From CAYMGM01 sp964390005 (lineage in GTDB: Bacteria > Pseudomonadota > Alphaproteobacteria > UBA9219), in NCBI GenBank assembly GCA_964390005.1, contig CAYMGM010000011.1:1-60847 (forward strand): 60,847 bases of DNA, written 5' to 3'. Below the pieces are notes generated by a model. It had not been told where the DNA came from and searched no databases. It was given only the letters and a program-made list of their open reading frames with translations. Made by a program: the position numbers and the translations under genes. Shown in pieces: positions 16,097 to 24,573 of this stretch. Numbering within the stretch: position 1 is the stretch's first letter; each line of letters opens with the position of its first letter.

Positions 16097-17440
16097 TTAG
16101 CGAACGTAAACGCGGACCTCCGGCGATTGAACGTCTTTGGCTTCCGTGCCGCCCAGCGTGATCCGTGACGGAGGCATACCCAACTGAACCAAGGCGCGAC
16201 GCACGCCCTCGGCATTGCGATTGATGGTTTCGCGGTAAGCGGCCAGTTCAGACGGATCGCCATGAGCGGGCGTCACGCCAACGACCGAAAACTCGGCGCT
16301 GTTTTTGTGCTGAAGGGCCAGATTGACGGCTTGCGACAACTGCTGCTCATAATCGACGTTCGGTTGATTGAAACGGATCAGAACAAGCAAATGCCCCACG
16401 GTGGGGGCAACGCCGATATCGCCTGTGGGCATCACAGGGGGCTCAGTATTGAGCCCCGTGACGCGCATAATATCTTGCGGCGACGCATTATCCGACAACG
16501 GCGGCCCCAAGCGTCCTGACGTGACGGGCGGCATGGGGGCAGCTGTCGGCGTTGGGGCCATCGTTGGACGACCACCGATGGCCGAGCTTTGCGCCCCCGG
16601 CATCATCATGACCGGCGACGGATTGACGATCACCGGACGGTTCGCCAAGCTGTTGCCCATGATTTCGCCGCGGGTGATGGCATAGGCCAAAGCCTGCAGA
16701 TTGGCGCGTTCGGTCGTCAGATAAGCCGTTTGACGTTGAATGTCGTCGGCAACCTGATTGCGCACATAGTCCAATTGGACGATCTGACGACTGACTTCGT
16801 CACGCAGCAGCTTTAACTGATCGTGGTCTTCGTCAACGGCACCGGACAGCTGGAAGGCTGCCTGAACCGATTCGAGAAGATACGAAGCCAATGAAGCATC
16901 CGCCGCGACCGCCGTCTGAAGGGCGTTCAGGCGGTTCATCGAGTTTGTCACTTCGTTGAGGCTGGCATCCGCTTCGTCCCACTGACGCAGCAAGATCGGG
17001 TTGCCGCGCGTGGTGCCGTTTTGCAGACGGGCCGTGATAGCGGCGACCGTGCTGTGATATTGAACAGCGCCCGCTGCGCCATTGGCGCGCAGGATCGAAA
17101 ACTCGTTCGCGTTCATGTTGACCGAAGCGCGCAGACGTAAAACCTCGTCACGCAGTTCGATGGCGCGGTTGCCGACCACGGTACCGCTGGAAGGCCCAAA
17201 GCTGGCCAGCGGATCGCTGCCGCCGCTTAAAGCGCCCGGCAAGTCCAAAGCGGGCTGAGCCGCTAGATCGCCGACGGGCGGCGCGTTCGCGCCGTCATCG
17301 CCAATCACAGAGGCATCCGTCGCTTGAGGCACGGATTCGGTGTTGATATTCGACCGGCTTGCTTTGCTCGCAGCCCATGCTGGCGCGCTCGTCGAAAGTA
17401 CAATGGCCAAAAGGGCGGCCAGCATTATTCTGCGCATCAT
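16097..17440 (-). CDS. Exported protein with coiled-coil region and OmpA-like C-terminal domain
   Basis: 447 aa from ATG 17440, which has AAGGGA at good spacing; the open frame begins at 17461. An N-terminal signal peptide (MLAALLAIVLSTSAPAWA) is followed by a low-complexity segment, a long helical/coiled-coil region (about 90-270), a Pro/Met-rich linker and a C-terminal alpha/beta domain of about 100 residues. The last domain contains YRETINRNAEGVRRALVQLG and SRITLGG, resembling the peptidoglycan-binding OmpA C-terminal fold. Probably a periplasmic or outer-membrane protein; the precise role is unknown. Monocistronic with its own terminator. Confidence 0.8.
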   Translation of the reverse strand: MMRRIMLAALLAIVLSTSAPAWAASKASRSNINTESVPQATDASVIGDDGANAPPVGDLAAQPALDLPGALSGGSDPLASFGPSSGTVVGNRAIELRDEVLRLRASVNMNANEFSILRANGAAGAVQYHSTVAAITARLQNGTTRGNPILLRQWDEADASLNEVTNSMNRLNALQTAVAADASLASYLLESVQAAFQLSGAVDEDHDQLKLLRDEVSRQIVQLDYVRNQVADDIQRQTAYLTTERANLQALAYAITRGEIMGNSLANRPVIVNPSPVMMMPGAQSSAIGGRPTMAPTPTAAPMPPVTSGRLGPPLSDNASPQDIMRVTGLNTEPPVMPTGDIGVAPTVGHLLVLIRFNQPNVDYEQQLSQAVNLALQHKNSAEFSVVGVTPAHGDPSELAAYRETINRNAEGVRRALVQLGMPPSRITLGGTEAKDVQSPEVRVYVR

Positions 17441-17794
17441 TGCAAATCCCTTCGTTTGCATCCCGTTTCATAGATCCTTCGCAGGCGGGGTCCAAGAGAG
17501 GCTCTTGGCGGCTGCGATCGGAAACACATCATGTTTAGAGGTTATCGTGAAAAATTCCAAGCGATTCAGATCATGAATCATCTAGAGAGTAATTGTTTAA
17601 CAGCTTAATAACAAGCACATGCTTGGCCTCTTTTGTTGCCTTTGGGCCACAGTTGGGGCACAAACGTCAAAGTTGGGGGGTAAGGGCGGCTGAAAGAGGC
17701 CTTTCCACACGTCTGCCCGGGGTGCCCGGGAGGTCTTGCCGTCCAAAGCCTGGGAGACTGTGCCGCCCAAAAGTCATGAACAAAGGACATCGAC
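17441..17794. other. 354-bp intergenic region
   Basis: Separates the divergent exported-protein gene and rluC and must hold both promoters. A GC-rich stretch near 17716-17730 has two CCCGGG palindromes three bases apart (CCCGGGgtgCCCGGG). The short open frames here lack ribosome-binding sites and family resemblance, so no gene is called. Confidence 0.5.
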
Positions 17795-18868
17795 ATGCCG
17801 CAAAAGCCCCCTGAACAAGCCAACGGCAAGGCAAAAGAGGAATTAAAGGGAAAACAAAGCATAAAACAGCGTTTTGTCACGGCTGACGAAACCGAAATGC
17901 GCCTGGATCGCTGGCTCCGGCGGCACTTTCCTTTTTTGACCCAAGGACACGTTCAAAAACTGCTGCGGACAGGGCAGATTCGCGTGGATGGCAAGCGGGC
18001 CGAAGCGGCGGATCGCTTGGATACGGGGCAGGTGATTCGCATCCCGCCTCATTTGGAAGCCGAACGCCAAGCTTCAAAGCATCAAGCCAAAGACGCGCCT
18101 TTTCTTTCGTCCGCCAAACGAGCCCGGCTGCAGGCGATGGTTTTGTTTGAAGACGATGATGTGTTGGTTCTGAATAAGCCCGCCGGGTTGGCCGTGCAGG
18201 GAGGGACCGGCATCAAAGAAAGTCTAGACGATCTTTTGATGGCTTTTAGCCTTGATGGGCACGACCGTCCCAAGCTGGTGCATCGGCTGGACCGGGAAAC
18301 CAGTGGGGTTTTGCTGATTGCGCGGACAGCTTTTGCGGCAGCCCATCTGGCCGAAGCTTTTCGCCTGCGGACAACGCAAAAGATTTACTGGGCCGTGACG
18401 CTGGGGATTCCCAAACCGCCTACAGGCGAAATTGATGCGCCGTTGGTTAAAAACGGTGAAATCATGCGTGTGGCAACACCCGCCGACCACGATGCTAAAA
18501 AAGCTGTGACACTTTATCAGACGGTCGAAAAAGTGAAAAACAAGCTGGCTTTTGTTGCGCTGGCGCCGCTGACGGGGCGCACGCATCAATTGCGCGTTCA
18601 TTTGGCCAGTCTGGGAACGCCCATTTTAGGCGACCGTTTGTATGGCGGCCAAGCGCCTGCCGAACTTGCTACAGGCGAAATAGGCCAAGGGCTTCATCTG
18701 CACGCGCGGCGTCTTATCATTCCGCATCCGCGGCGCGGGGTGATTGATGTGACCGCGCCGCTGAGCCCTACGATGCAAAAAACTTGGGAATGGAGCGGAT
18801 TCGATTCTACGGCCGACATTTCGTTTGCCGATGCTTTGCCGGGGCGGCGCAAACGCTTACCCCTCTAA
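17795..18868 (+). CDS. rluC: RluC/RluD-family 23S rRNA pseudouridine synthase
   Basis: 357 aa. Isomerises specific uridines in 23S rRNA. An N-terminal S4 RNA-binding domain (MRLDRWLRRHFPFLTQGHVQKLL and onward) is followed by the catalytic domain with VLNKPAGLAVQGG, the motif II Asp in LVHRLDRETSGVLLIA, and LTGRTHQLRVHLA near the C-terminus. RluC and RluD modify different sites, and the choice between them rests only on overall resemblance. AAAGGA precedes ATG 17795. The first about 25 residues are Lys-rich and not conserved. Confidence 0.9.
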   Translation: MPQKPPEQANGKAKEELKGKQSIKQRFVTADETEMRLDRWLRRHFPFLTQGHVQKLLRTGQIRVDGKRAEAADRLDTGQVIRIPPHLEAERQASKHQAKDAPFLSSAKRARLQAMVLFEDDDVLVLNKPAGLAVQGGTGIKESLDDLLMAFSLDGHDRPKLVHRLDRETSGVLLIARTAFAAAHLAEAFRLRTTQKIYWAVTLGIPKPPTGEIDAPLVKNGEIMRVATPADHDAKKAVTLYQTVEKVKNKLAFVALAPLTGRTHQLRVHLASLGTPILGDRLYGGQAPAELATGEIGQGLHLHARRLIIPHPRRGVIDVTAPLSPTMQKTWEWSGFDSTADISFADALPGRRKRLPL

Positions 18869-18951
18869 AGAATCTCTTTTTGTTTGGGATCCTTTGACGG
18901 CTTCTGTTAGCATAAGCCTTGGTGTTCTTGGATCTGACAAGGAGGTTTCCC

Positions 18952-20946
18952 ATGCCCGGCTCTCGCAAGAAAATGAAACCGTCCCATCGCCACGGGTTCT
19001 TCTTTTATATAGGCATGCTTCTTTTGGCCTTGTTGCTGGTCGGCGGCAGCGCGCTTTTTATCGTCGCGCCGCAGGTATTAAAGGCTCACCGTGACGACAT
19101 CATGGCCTCGTTGTCTAAGACTCTGGGGCGTAAGGTTCAGATCGACGGCGATATGGGGCTGGCGCTTTCATGGCGCGACGGAATAAGCCTATCGGTTAAG
19201 CAAGTTTCGATTGGTAACCCTTCGTGGGCAAGTCGCCCTGTTTTGGCCAAAGTCGATCGGTTGGCTTTGGGGGTCGGTTTGGCGCCGCTGTTTGATCATG
19301 TCATCGAAATCAGAGGTTTTGCGCTAGACGGCGCAGATGTTTTGCTCGAGACGTCGCGCACGGGGCAAACCAATTGGGACTTTTCGTCGGTTAAGAAAGA
19401 AACGCCTGCCGCTCAACCTGAAAAGACGGAAACGGCCGTGAAAACGCAAGAAGCCGGGAGACCGTTTACAGTGCGTTTGCGGGCTGACGGCATTGCCATC
19501 GTCAACAGTGAGATCGGCATACGTAGCGCAGATGGAAGCGTCAGCCGTTTCCAAGCCGAGAAATTGTCGATTTTCCCCAAGGGTTCCGACGAAACCGATA
19601 TCCACTTTGTCGGTACGCTTGCCGATTATGTCGTGAAGATGGACGCCACGACCGGCGCGCTTGAAAAAGTCATGACATCGAATTGGCCGGTGAAGGCCGC
19701 TATCGATGTCGGCGGCCTGACCGTGGTCGCCAGCGGGTCGGTTCGTGATGGCGGGAAGGAAATCGTTTTGGATTCCTATCAATTGGCTGGCGGGCAAACG
19801 CGGGTCGGCGGCAAAATGCTGATCGATTTACGCGGGGTGAAACCGTCTGTTTCGGGTACGCTTGCGGGCGATAAGTTCGCGCCAAGCGATCTGAAACCGC
19901 AAAAGCGCGAAACGGCGGCGGCACCCGTGACCGATGTGAAACCAGCAACGTCACCTGCGGACGCGACGCGCGTTTTTTCATCGGAAGTGTTGCCGCTTGA
20001 CGGCTTGCGCGCGGTCGATGCCGTTTTTTCGGTGACCATTGGCCTGGTCGATTTGGGAAATGCGCAGATTCAAGATCTGAAGTCTCAAATCACGCTGAAA
20101 AACGGAGCGCTGACGGTCTCGCCGCTTCAAATGAAAATCGGGGGTTCGTTGGCCGAGGGGCATTTGGCGCTTAACGCTGGGCGCGTGCCTGCGGCGCTTG
20201 AGATTCTTTTTAAGGCCAACAAAGTCGATTTGCCGACACTGGCGCAATTGGGGGGTGTCGAATCGGTCATGAGCGGGAAGGGAACGATTAATGTCGATTT
20301 GAACGCCACAGGCAATTCGCCGCATGCGATGGCCAGCTCGCTCAGCGGGCAAGTCAATCTGTTGGTCGCGACGGGGACGTTGTACGGCAAAACAATGGAG
20401 GCAATTGGCGGCGCTTTGACCCAGCTTATCGGCGGGTCCGGGAATAATCCGGCCTTGAATTGCATGGCGGCGCGTTATGTTTTTCAAAACGGCCTGATGC
20501 GCAGCGACGGCGTGGTACTGGATTCGGATCTTGTCACAATCGGTGGAACCGGCGGGATCGATTTTCGTGACGAGCGCATCGATATGCGTTTTGAGCCTCA
20601 AGGAAAAGGCAAAGGCCTTGGCGATTTGACGCCGCCTGTTCATGTGACGGGGACCTTGGCCGCGCCAAGCTATGGCATCGATACGGGGGCCAGCGTGTCG
20701 AAAGTCGCCGGGCTTTTGTCGCAAGGCTTAAACGTCTTTAAACAGCAAAACGCGCAAACCTCGACCGAAACCAATGCTTGCGCCGCTTATGTCGACAAGA
20801 AAGCCACACCGACCTCGACAACAGGAACCTTGACACAAGGGCTAGGCGATGTCTTAAGCGGCTCGGGCAGCGCCGGTAGCAAGATCGAAGGCGTTGGCAA
20901 CCAACTGATGAAAAATCTCGGCAATGGGCTGTTGAAGGGCTTTTAA
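18952..20946 (+). CDS. AsmA family protein
   Basis: 664 aa from ATG 18952, which has an excellent Shine-Dalgarno sequence (AAGGAGG). One N-terminal membrane anchor (FFFYIGMLLLALLLVGGSALFIV) is followed by a large periplasmic region. AsmA-type signatures include LGRKVQIDGDMGLALSWRDG near the start, and toward the end the repeated-barrel segment with LSGQVNLLVATGTLYG and GGTGGIDFRDERIDMRFEP. AsmA-like proteins act in outer-membrane phospholipid traffic or assembly. It is followed 21 bp later by the Atp12 gene in the same direction. Confidence 0.92.
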   Translation: MPGSRKKMKPSHRHGFFFYIGMLLLALLLVGGSALFIVAPQVLKAHRDDIMASLSKTLGRKVQIDGDMGLALSWRDGISLSVKQVSIGNPSWASRPVLAKVDRLALGVGLAPLFDHVIEIRGFALDGADVLLETSRTGQTNWDFSSVKKETPAAQPEKTETAVKTQEAGRPFTVRLRADGIAIVNSEIGIRSADGSVSRFQAEKLSIFPKGSDETDIHFVGTLADYVVKMDATTGALEKVMTSNWPVKAAIDVGGLTVVASGSVRDGGKEIVLDSYQLAGGQTRVGGKMLIDLRGVKPSVSGTLAGDKFAPSDLKPQKRETAAAPVTDVKPATSPADATRVFSSEVLPLDGLRAVDAVFSVTIGLVDLGNAQIQDLKSQITLKNGALTVSPLQMKIGGSLAEGHLALNAGRVPAALEILFKANKVDLPTLAQLGGVESVMSGKGTINVDLNATGNSPHAMASSLSGQVNLLVATGTLYGKTMEAIGGALTQLIGGSGNNPALNCMAARYVFQNGLMRSDGVVLDSDLVTIGGTGGIDFRDERIDMRFEPQGKGKGLGDLTPPVHVTGTLAAPSYGIDTGASVSKVAGLLSQGLNVFKQQNAQTSTETNACAAYVDKKATPTSTTGTLTQGLGDVLSGSGSAGSKIEGVGNQLMKNLGNGLLKGF

Positions 20947-20967
20947 TAAGGATTGAAGGACGCATTG

Positions 20968-21711
20968 ATGTCAGAAGAAAAAAAAGTTGCCGCGGGGCGA
21001 GGTAAAGTCAAAGTTCCGCGGACGTTTCGTGTTTCTTTAGATCCTGACGGGCACACGGTTTTTTGTAACGACAAACCTTTGATGACGCCAAAGGGGCGTG
21101 CCTATACGCTGCCGACGGCGGCTTTGGCCGAGGCGGTTGCCGCCGAATGGCGCGCCCAAGCCGACGATAAAATTGACACCGCGCAGATGCCGTTTACGTG
21201 TCTTGCCGCGACGGCGATCGATATCGTTGCTGAACATCCTCAGAAAACGGCAGAGGCCTTGGTCGTTTATGCTTCGACGGATCTGCTTTGCCATCGCGCC
21301 GATGGGCCGCAAGAACTGGCCGCACGGCAGCAAACGGTTTGGCAGCCTTTGCTTGATTGGTGTGCGCTGACTTTTGGCGCGCTGCTACAAGCGGGCAGTG
21401 GGATCATGCCGATCCAGCAATCGCCTGAAGCCATCGCAGCGTTGGACAAGGCTGTGGCGGTTTTGGATCCTTTCCGGCTTGTGGGGCTGCAAAGCGCGGT
21501 CGATACGACGGGGTCGTTGGTGCTGGGACTTGCCTTGGTACATGGCGCGCGCGACGCTGCCGAGGTTTTTCATGCCGCCGAGCTTGACGTTCTTTTTCAG
21601 CGCGACAGTTGGGGGCTTGATCCTGTGACAGAGGCGCGTTTGGATTCCGTTCGTGCCGAAATCGATGCCGCCGCGCGTTGGTTTGCCTTATTAGGCCAGG
21701 CGGCAGACTAA
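20968..21711 (+). CDS. ATP12-family F1-ATPase assembly chaperone
   Basis: 247 aa. ATP12 proteins chaperone the F1 alpha subunit in mitochondria; homologues are typical of alphaproteobacteria. Family features are VPRTFRVSLDPDGHTVFCNDK, the segment LAEAVAAEWRAQ, the motif STDLLCHRADGPQEL, and the C-terminal GSLVLGLALVHG with LDVLFQRDSWGLD. GAAGGA lies 7 bp before ATG 20968. The stop overlaps the stop region of the convergent methyltransferase gene by 4 bp. Confidence 0.93.
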   Translation: MSEEKKVAAGRGKVKVPRTFRVSLDPDGHTVFCNDKPLMTPKGRAYTLPTAALAEAVAAEWRAQADDKIDTAQMPFTCLAATAIDIVAEHPQKTAEALVVYASTDLLCHRADGPQELAARQQTVWQPLLDWCALTFGALLQAGSGIMPIQQSPEAIAALDKAVAVLDPFRLVGLQSAVDTTGSLVLGLALVHGARDAAEVFHAAELDVLFQRDSWGLDPVTEARLDSVRAEIDAAARWFALLGQAAD

Positions 21712-22490
21712 TTTTTCAGGCCATGCAGAAAAATAAGTTCATAAGTCGCTTGAAGACCCGCGTTTTTCTTATTGAAAAGATTCTTATAAATCTCATCGGC
21801 TTTGCGAAAAAGGCCGGGGGCTGTCAGGCCGCGCGGGCGGGCGGCAAGGCTGTTCGTCTCTCCCATTGCGCGTAAATCGCGGATCAGGGCAAAAAGATCT
21901 TGATAAAGAGCCGTCGTTTGAAGCCGATCCGCAACGGGGGCTGCAAAGCCAGCCTGTTGTAAAAGCTGCTGCGCCGTTTGAAGCGTCAAGGTGGGGTGAA
22001 GACGGGGGCTGACGCGATGAAACAGCGCGTTTTCCGCTTCCCATAGGCTGGTGCGCAGCTCGCATAGCGTCTCGCCGCCTGGAAAAACCGCTAAAAAAAG
22101 ATCTCCGGCCTTCATCTGAGCCCATGTGGCGTGCAAATGCGCCTCAAGCGCGTTGCAGCGATGCAGATCCATAAAGTTCACGTAAAGCGTGAAGCCGTCC
22201 GGCGTCTGATTCGCAAGGGGACAAGGTAAAAAAGGGGCTAGGTCAAAGGACGAATCGGCGCTATCAGGTGTTAAAAGAGGGGTAAAGGCCTGTTCGGCAG
22301 GTAGAAAACAGGCCTTTTCAGCCCCTATTTCCTGAAAAAGGATGTTCTGAGGCTGTTTTTTGAGGTCAGAAAGCCTGTCAAGTAGCCCGCGCAGCGCTTC
22401 TTCATAAAGGGGATGAAGACGCGCCGAACCCGCTTTGAAGGGCTTAAGCCGCGGGCGCGGCCCGAACAACAAGGGGGATGGAGTGGACAT
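21708..22490 (-). CDS. NDUFAF5/BioC-like methyltransferase-family protein with degenerate SAM motif
   Basis: 260 aa from ATG 22490; the ribosome-binding site is weak. The C-terminal half strongly resembles the alphaproteobacterial and mitochondrial NDUFAF5 group: GDLFLAVFPGGETLCELRTS, then VSPRLHPTL, LLQQAGFAAPV, and DLFALIRDLRAMGETNSL. The expected glycine-rich SAM-binding motif I (VLDLGCGxG-like) is replaced by ILFQEIGAEKACFLPAE, so the cofactor site looks lost or highly diverged. NDUFAF5 is an assembly factor of complex I. It is divergent from comF. Confidence 0.8.
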   Translation of the reverse strand: MSTPSPLLFGPRPRLKPFKAGSARLHPLYEEALRGLLDRLSDLKKQPQNILFQEIGAEKACFLPAEQAFTPLLTPDSADSSFDLAPFLPCPLANQTPDGFTLYVNFMDLHRCNALEAHLHATWAQMKAGDLFLAVFPGGETLCELRTSLWEAENALFHRVSPRLHPTLTLQTAQQLLQQAGFAAPVADRLQTTALYQDLFALIRDLRAMGETNSLAARPRGLTAPGLFRKADEIYKNLFNKKNAGLQATYELIFLHGLKN

Positions 22491-22556
22491 GGCGGCGCGG
22501 TATCGATAAAACGGACAAGGAATGGGTTTTTCTATCATTCTTTGCAGGTTTTGGCG

Positions 22557-23315
22557 ATGACAGCGCTGTATCAGCTTTTTGGCTTTTTCTCCAATATGAT
22601 GCAGCATTTTCTTGATGTGTTACTTCCGCCGCGCTGCCTGTTGTGCGACGAGGCTGTTGCCTCGCAAGACGCCTTATGTCCCGCTTGCTGGAAAAAAATG
22701 ACCTTTATCGTGCCGCCTTGTTGCGCGCGGTGCGGGATGCCCTTTGATTTGCCGGTCGATGAAGGGACGTTATGCGGCGCTTGTTTGGCCGCGCCGCCTG
22801 TCTTTGATTGGGCGCGCAGCGCTCTTGTCTATGATGACGCCAGCCGCGCGTTGATCCTGCGCTTTAAGCATGCGGATCGCACGCATGTGGCGACGGGGCT
22901 TGCTTTGTGGATGTATCGCGCTGGCGGTGCGGCCTTGGGGGATCGCGTCGATGTCATCGTTCCCATTCCGCTTCACCGATGGCGGCTTTTGGCGCGGCGC
23001 TATAATCAAGCGGCCCTTCTGGCACAAGCCTTGGGCAAGCTTTTGGGCAAGCCGGTCGATCCTTTATGTTTGCGCCGCGTCCGCGCCACGCCGCCGCAAG
23101 GGCATTTAGGCGTGAAAAGCCGCGCGAAGAACGTCCAAGGGGCCTTTGCCCTGGCCAAGGGCGCACAAGAAAAACTCGCCGGAAAGGCCGTTTTATTGAT
23201 CGACGACGTTTTGACGACAGGCGCGACAGTGGGGGAAGCCGCCAAAGTCTTAAAGGCTGCGGGCGTCCGTTCTGTCGCCGTTTTAACCTTAGCGCGCGTG
23301 AAAAAGGCCGATTAA
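22557..23315 (+). CDS. comF: ComF family phosphoribosyltransferase-like protein
   Basis: 252 aa. Named for the competence protein ComFC; members have a zinc-binding N-terminus and a type I PRTase fold and have been linked to DNA uptake or processing. The double Cys cluster is CLLCDEAV with CPACW, then CCARCG with CGAC (about residues 25-82). The PRPP-binding motif is VLLIDDVLTTGATV near residue 213. ATG 22557 is preferred because conserved sequence begins shortly after it; the frame is open further upstream into the divergent gene. Confidence 0.92.
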   Translation: MTALYQLFGFFSNMMQHFLDVLLPPRCLLCDEAVASQDALCPACWKKMTFIVPPCCARCGMPFDLPVDEGTLCGACLAAPPVFDWARSALVYDDASRALILRFKHADRTHVATGLALWMYRAGGAALGDRVDVIVPIPLHRWRLLARRYNQAALLAQALGKLLGKPVDPLCLRRVRATPPQGHLGVKSRAKNVQGAFALAKGAQEKLAGKAVLLIDDVLTTGATVGEAAKVLKAAGVRSVAVLTLARVKKAD

Positions 23316-23416
23316 GGCCTGTTTTTGAAAGTATTGGACGCTTTTCGCACGGTCGCGCGAGGCTTTTTGTGCTAAGAGGAGGCATTCAATTTATTTTATA
23401 CCTTATAGGTGAAACG

Positions 23417-24316
23417 ATGAAAATTATGGACGGTTTAAAGCTTGGGGCGCTGGTCTTGGCGACGCCAAGCGAGGATATGATGGTTGACATCAACTTGATG
23501 GCGACGGCTTTTTCTTTTTCTGCCCTTTCGCTTTGTGCGGGGCAGCCCGCCGTTTCTGGTCTTTTTGCCTCCATTGCCTTTTGGGACTTTCTCAAAGAAG
23601 GTTCTTATGGCACGGGGCGCGCCTTTTTGGGAGGAGACGCCGAAGCTTCTTGGCGTCAAAAGAAAACACCCTTCAATGTTGTGCGCGAACTTATTCAAGA
23701 TAATGCGGCAACGATGATAGACGATGTGCCTGCCGAGGCGATGAAGCCTTATGTTCGCTTGATCGCGCGTCATTTGCGGTCAGGCCATTATGCTGGTGTT
23801 GCAACGCATTTGCTTGAATGCATTGCCGCTGCGGATATCACAGCTATTGATCCGGCAATTCCTGATATGGTCGGTTTTTTGCGCTATGGCAGCACGATCA
23901 GTAAGCGGACCAATGGCGAAGAAATTGACCAGAAAATGAATTCGACGCGCCAAGAAATTCTTTGGATTTTGGGTGACAAAGCGAAAAAGGAAAAAGGCTT
24001 TTTTGCCAAGATCGAAAAAGATTTGCGCAAAGCCATTGATCGGACGGCTTGCACTTCAACGCTTCGCTTTTATTTGGGGCATCAAAAGCCACAGGGCCCC
24101 AAAGATGTCGCATGGCTTGTGGGGTGGCTTGATAACCGGCAGACGCAGGCTTCGGCGTCTTGGGCTTTGATGGAAGTCATGGAAAAGAACCCCGAATGGG
24201 TTGAGCCCTATCGCGCCAAGATCGAAGCCAAAACGGCCTGTTTCCATGAAAGCGGGCGGCCTTTAGCTCTTTGTCGGTTGCGCGAAGCTATGAATATAAC
24301 GGCCGCGCCTGTTTGA
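23417..24316 (+). CDS. Hypothetical protein, unknown family
   Basis: 299 aa, not recognised. ATG 23417 follows AGGTGAAACG. The frame is open far upstream across comF, but that part is a shadow of comF. There is a hydrophobic N-terminal part (LMATAFSFSALSLCAG, then SGLFASIAFWDFL), with a largely helical remainder containing charged helices (KAKKEKGFFAKIEKDLRKAID) and several Trp. It occupies the place before nusA where rimP is usual, but shows no resemblance to RimP. It ends in a strong terminator, so it is not co-transcribed with nusA. Confidence 0.75.
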   Translation: MKIMDGLKLGALVLATPSEDMMVDINLMATAFSFSALSLCAGQPAVSGLFASIAFWDFLKEGSYGTGRAFLGGDAEASWRQKKTPFNVVRELIQDNAATMIDDVPAEAMKPYVRLIARHLRSGHYAGVATHLLECIAAADITAIDPAIPDMVGFLRYGSTISKRTNGEEIDQKMNSTRQEILWILGDKAKKEKGFFAKIEKDLRKAIDRTACTSTLRFYLGHQKPQGPKDVAWLVGWLDNRQTQASASWALMEVMEKNPEWVEPYRAKIEAKTACFHESGRPLALCRLREAMNITAAPV

Positions 24317-24340
24317 TCTCAGCGGTCAATATCTCAAAAA

Positions 24341-24376
24341 AAAAGAGGCGTTCGGTTCGGTCGAACGCCTCTTTTT
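24341..24376 (+). terminator. Rho-independent terminator before nusA
   Basis: GAGGCGTTCG-gttcggt-CGAACGCCTC followed by five T and preceded by an A-run; it can work in both directions. Confidence 0.88.
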
Positions 24377-24506
24377 CGGGGCCGAACATGGTTAATATGG
24401 CCTTTGGGGCCGCTTTCGGGCTTGCAATTTGGGGAAGAATGGCCGATGATCCCGGCCACATGGATGGGATGGATGATGGGAGGTGGGCTTCGAACCCGCC
24501 TTTTTT
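24377..24506 (+). ncRNA. Candidate small RNA or nusA leader between two terminators
   Basis: About 130 bp lie between the terminator at 24341-24376 and a second terminator at 24481-24506. The segment is GC-rich with several self-complementary stretches (for example ATGGCC and GGCCGC, GGCCGATGATCCCGGCC) but no supported reading frame. A terminator with no gene before it suggests either a short non-coding transcript or an attenuated leader of nusA. I do not recognise a known RNA family. Confidence 0.35.
24481..24506 (+). terminator. Rho-independent terminator upstream of nusA
   Basis: AGGTGGG-cttcgaa-CCCGCCT followed by T-run (24501-24506), one G-T pair. It superficially resembles a tRNA T-arm, but no tRNA surrounds it. 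Confidence 0.75.
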
Positions 24507-24573
24507 GTTGCTTTGGGTCCCGTCCTTGGTTGAACAAATAGACGCACGCTGATCTCTTGAGTGAGGGTTAGAT

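Noticed and set aside
17593..17880. Short open frames between the exported protein gene and rluC
   Set aside because: No start signals, no recognisable sequence, and partly antisense to rluC.
23066..23416. N-terminal extension of the unknown gene before nusA
   Set aside because: It overlaps comF in another frame; ATG 23417 has a proper ribosome-binding site.
24478..24505. T-arm-like sequence suggesting a tRNA on the minus strand upstream of nusA
   Set aside because: No acceptor, D- or anticodon arm fits around it, and on the plus strand it is a better terminator hairpin with a T-run.
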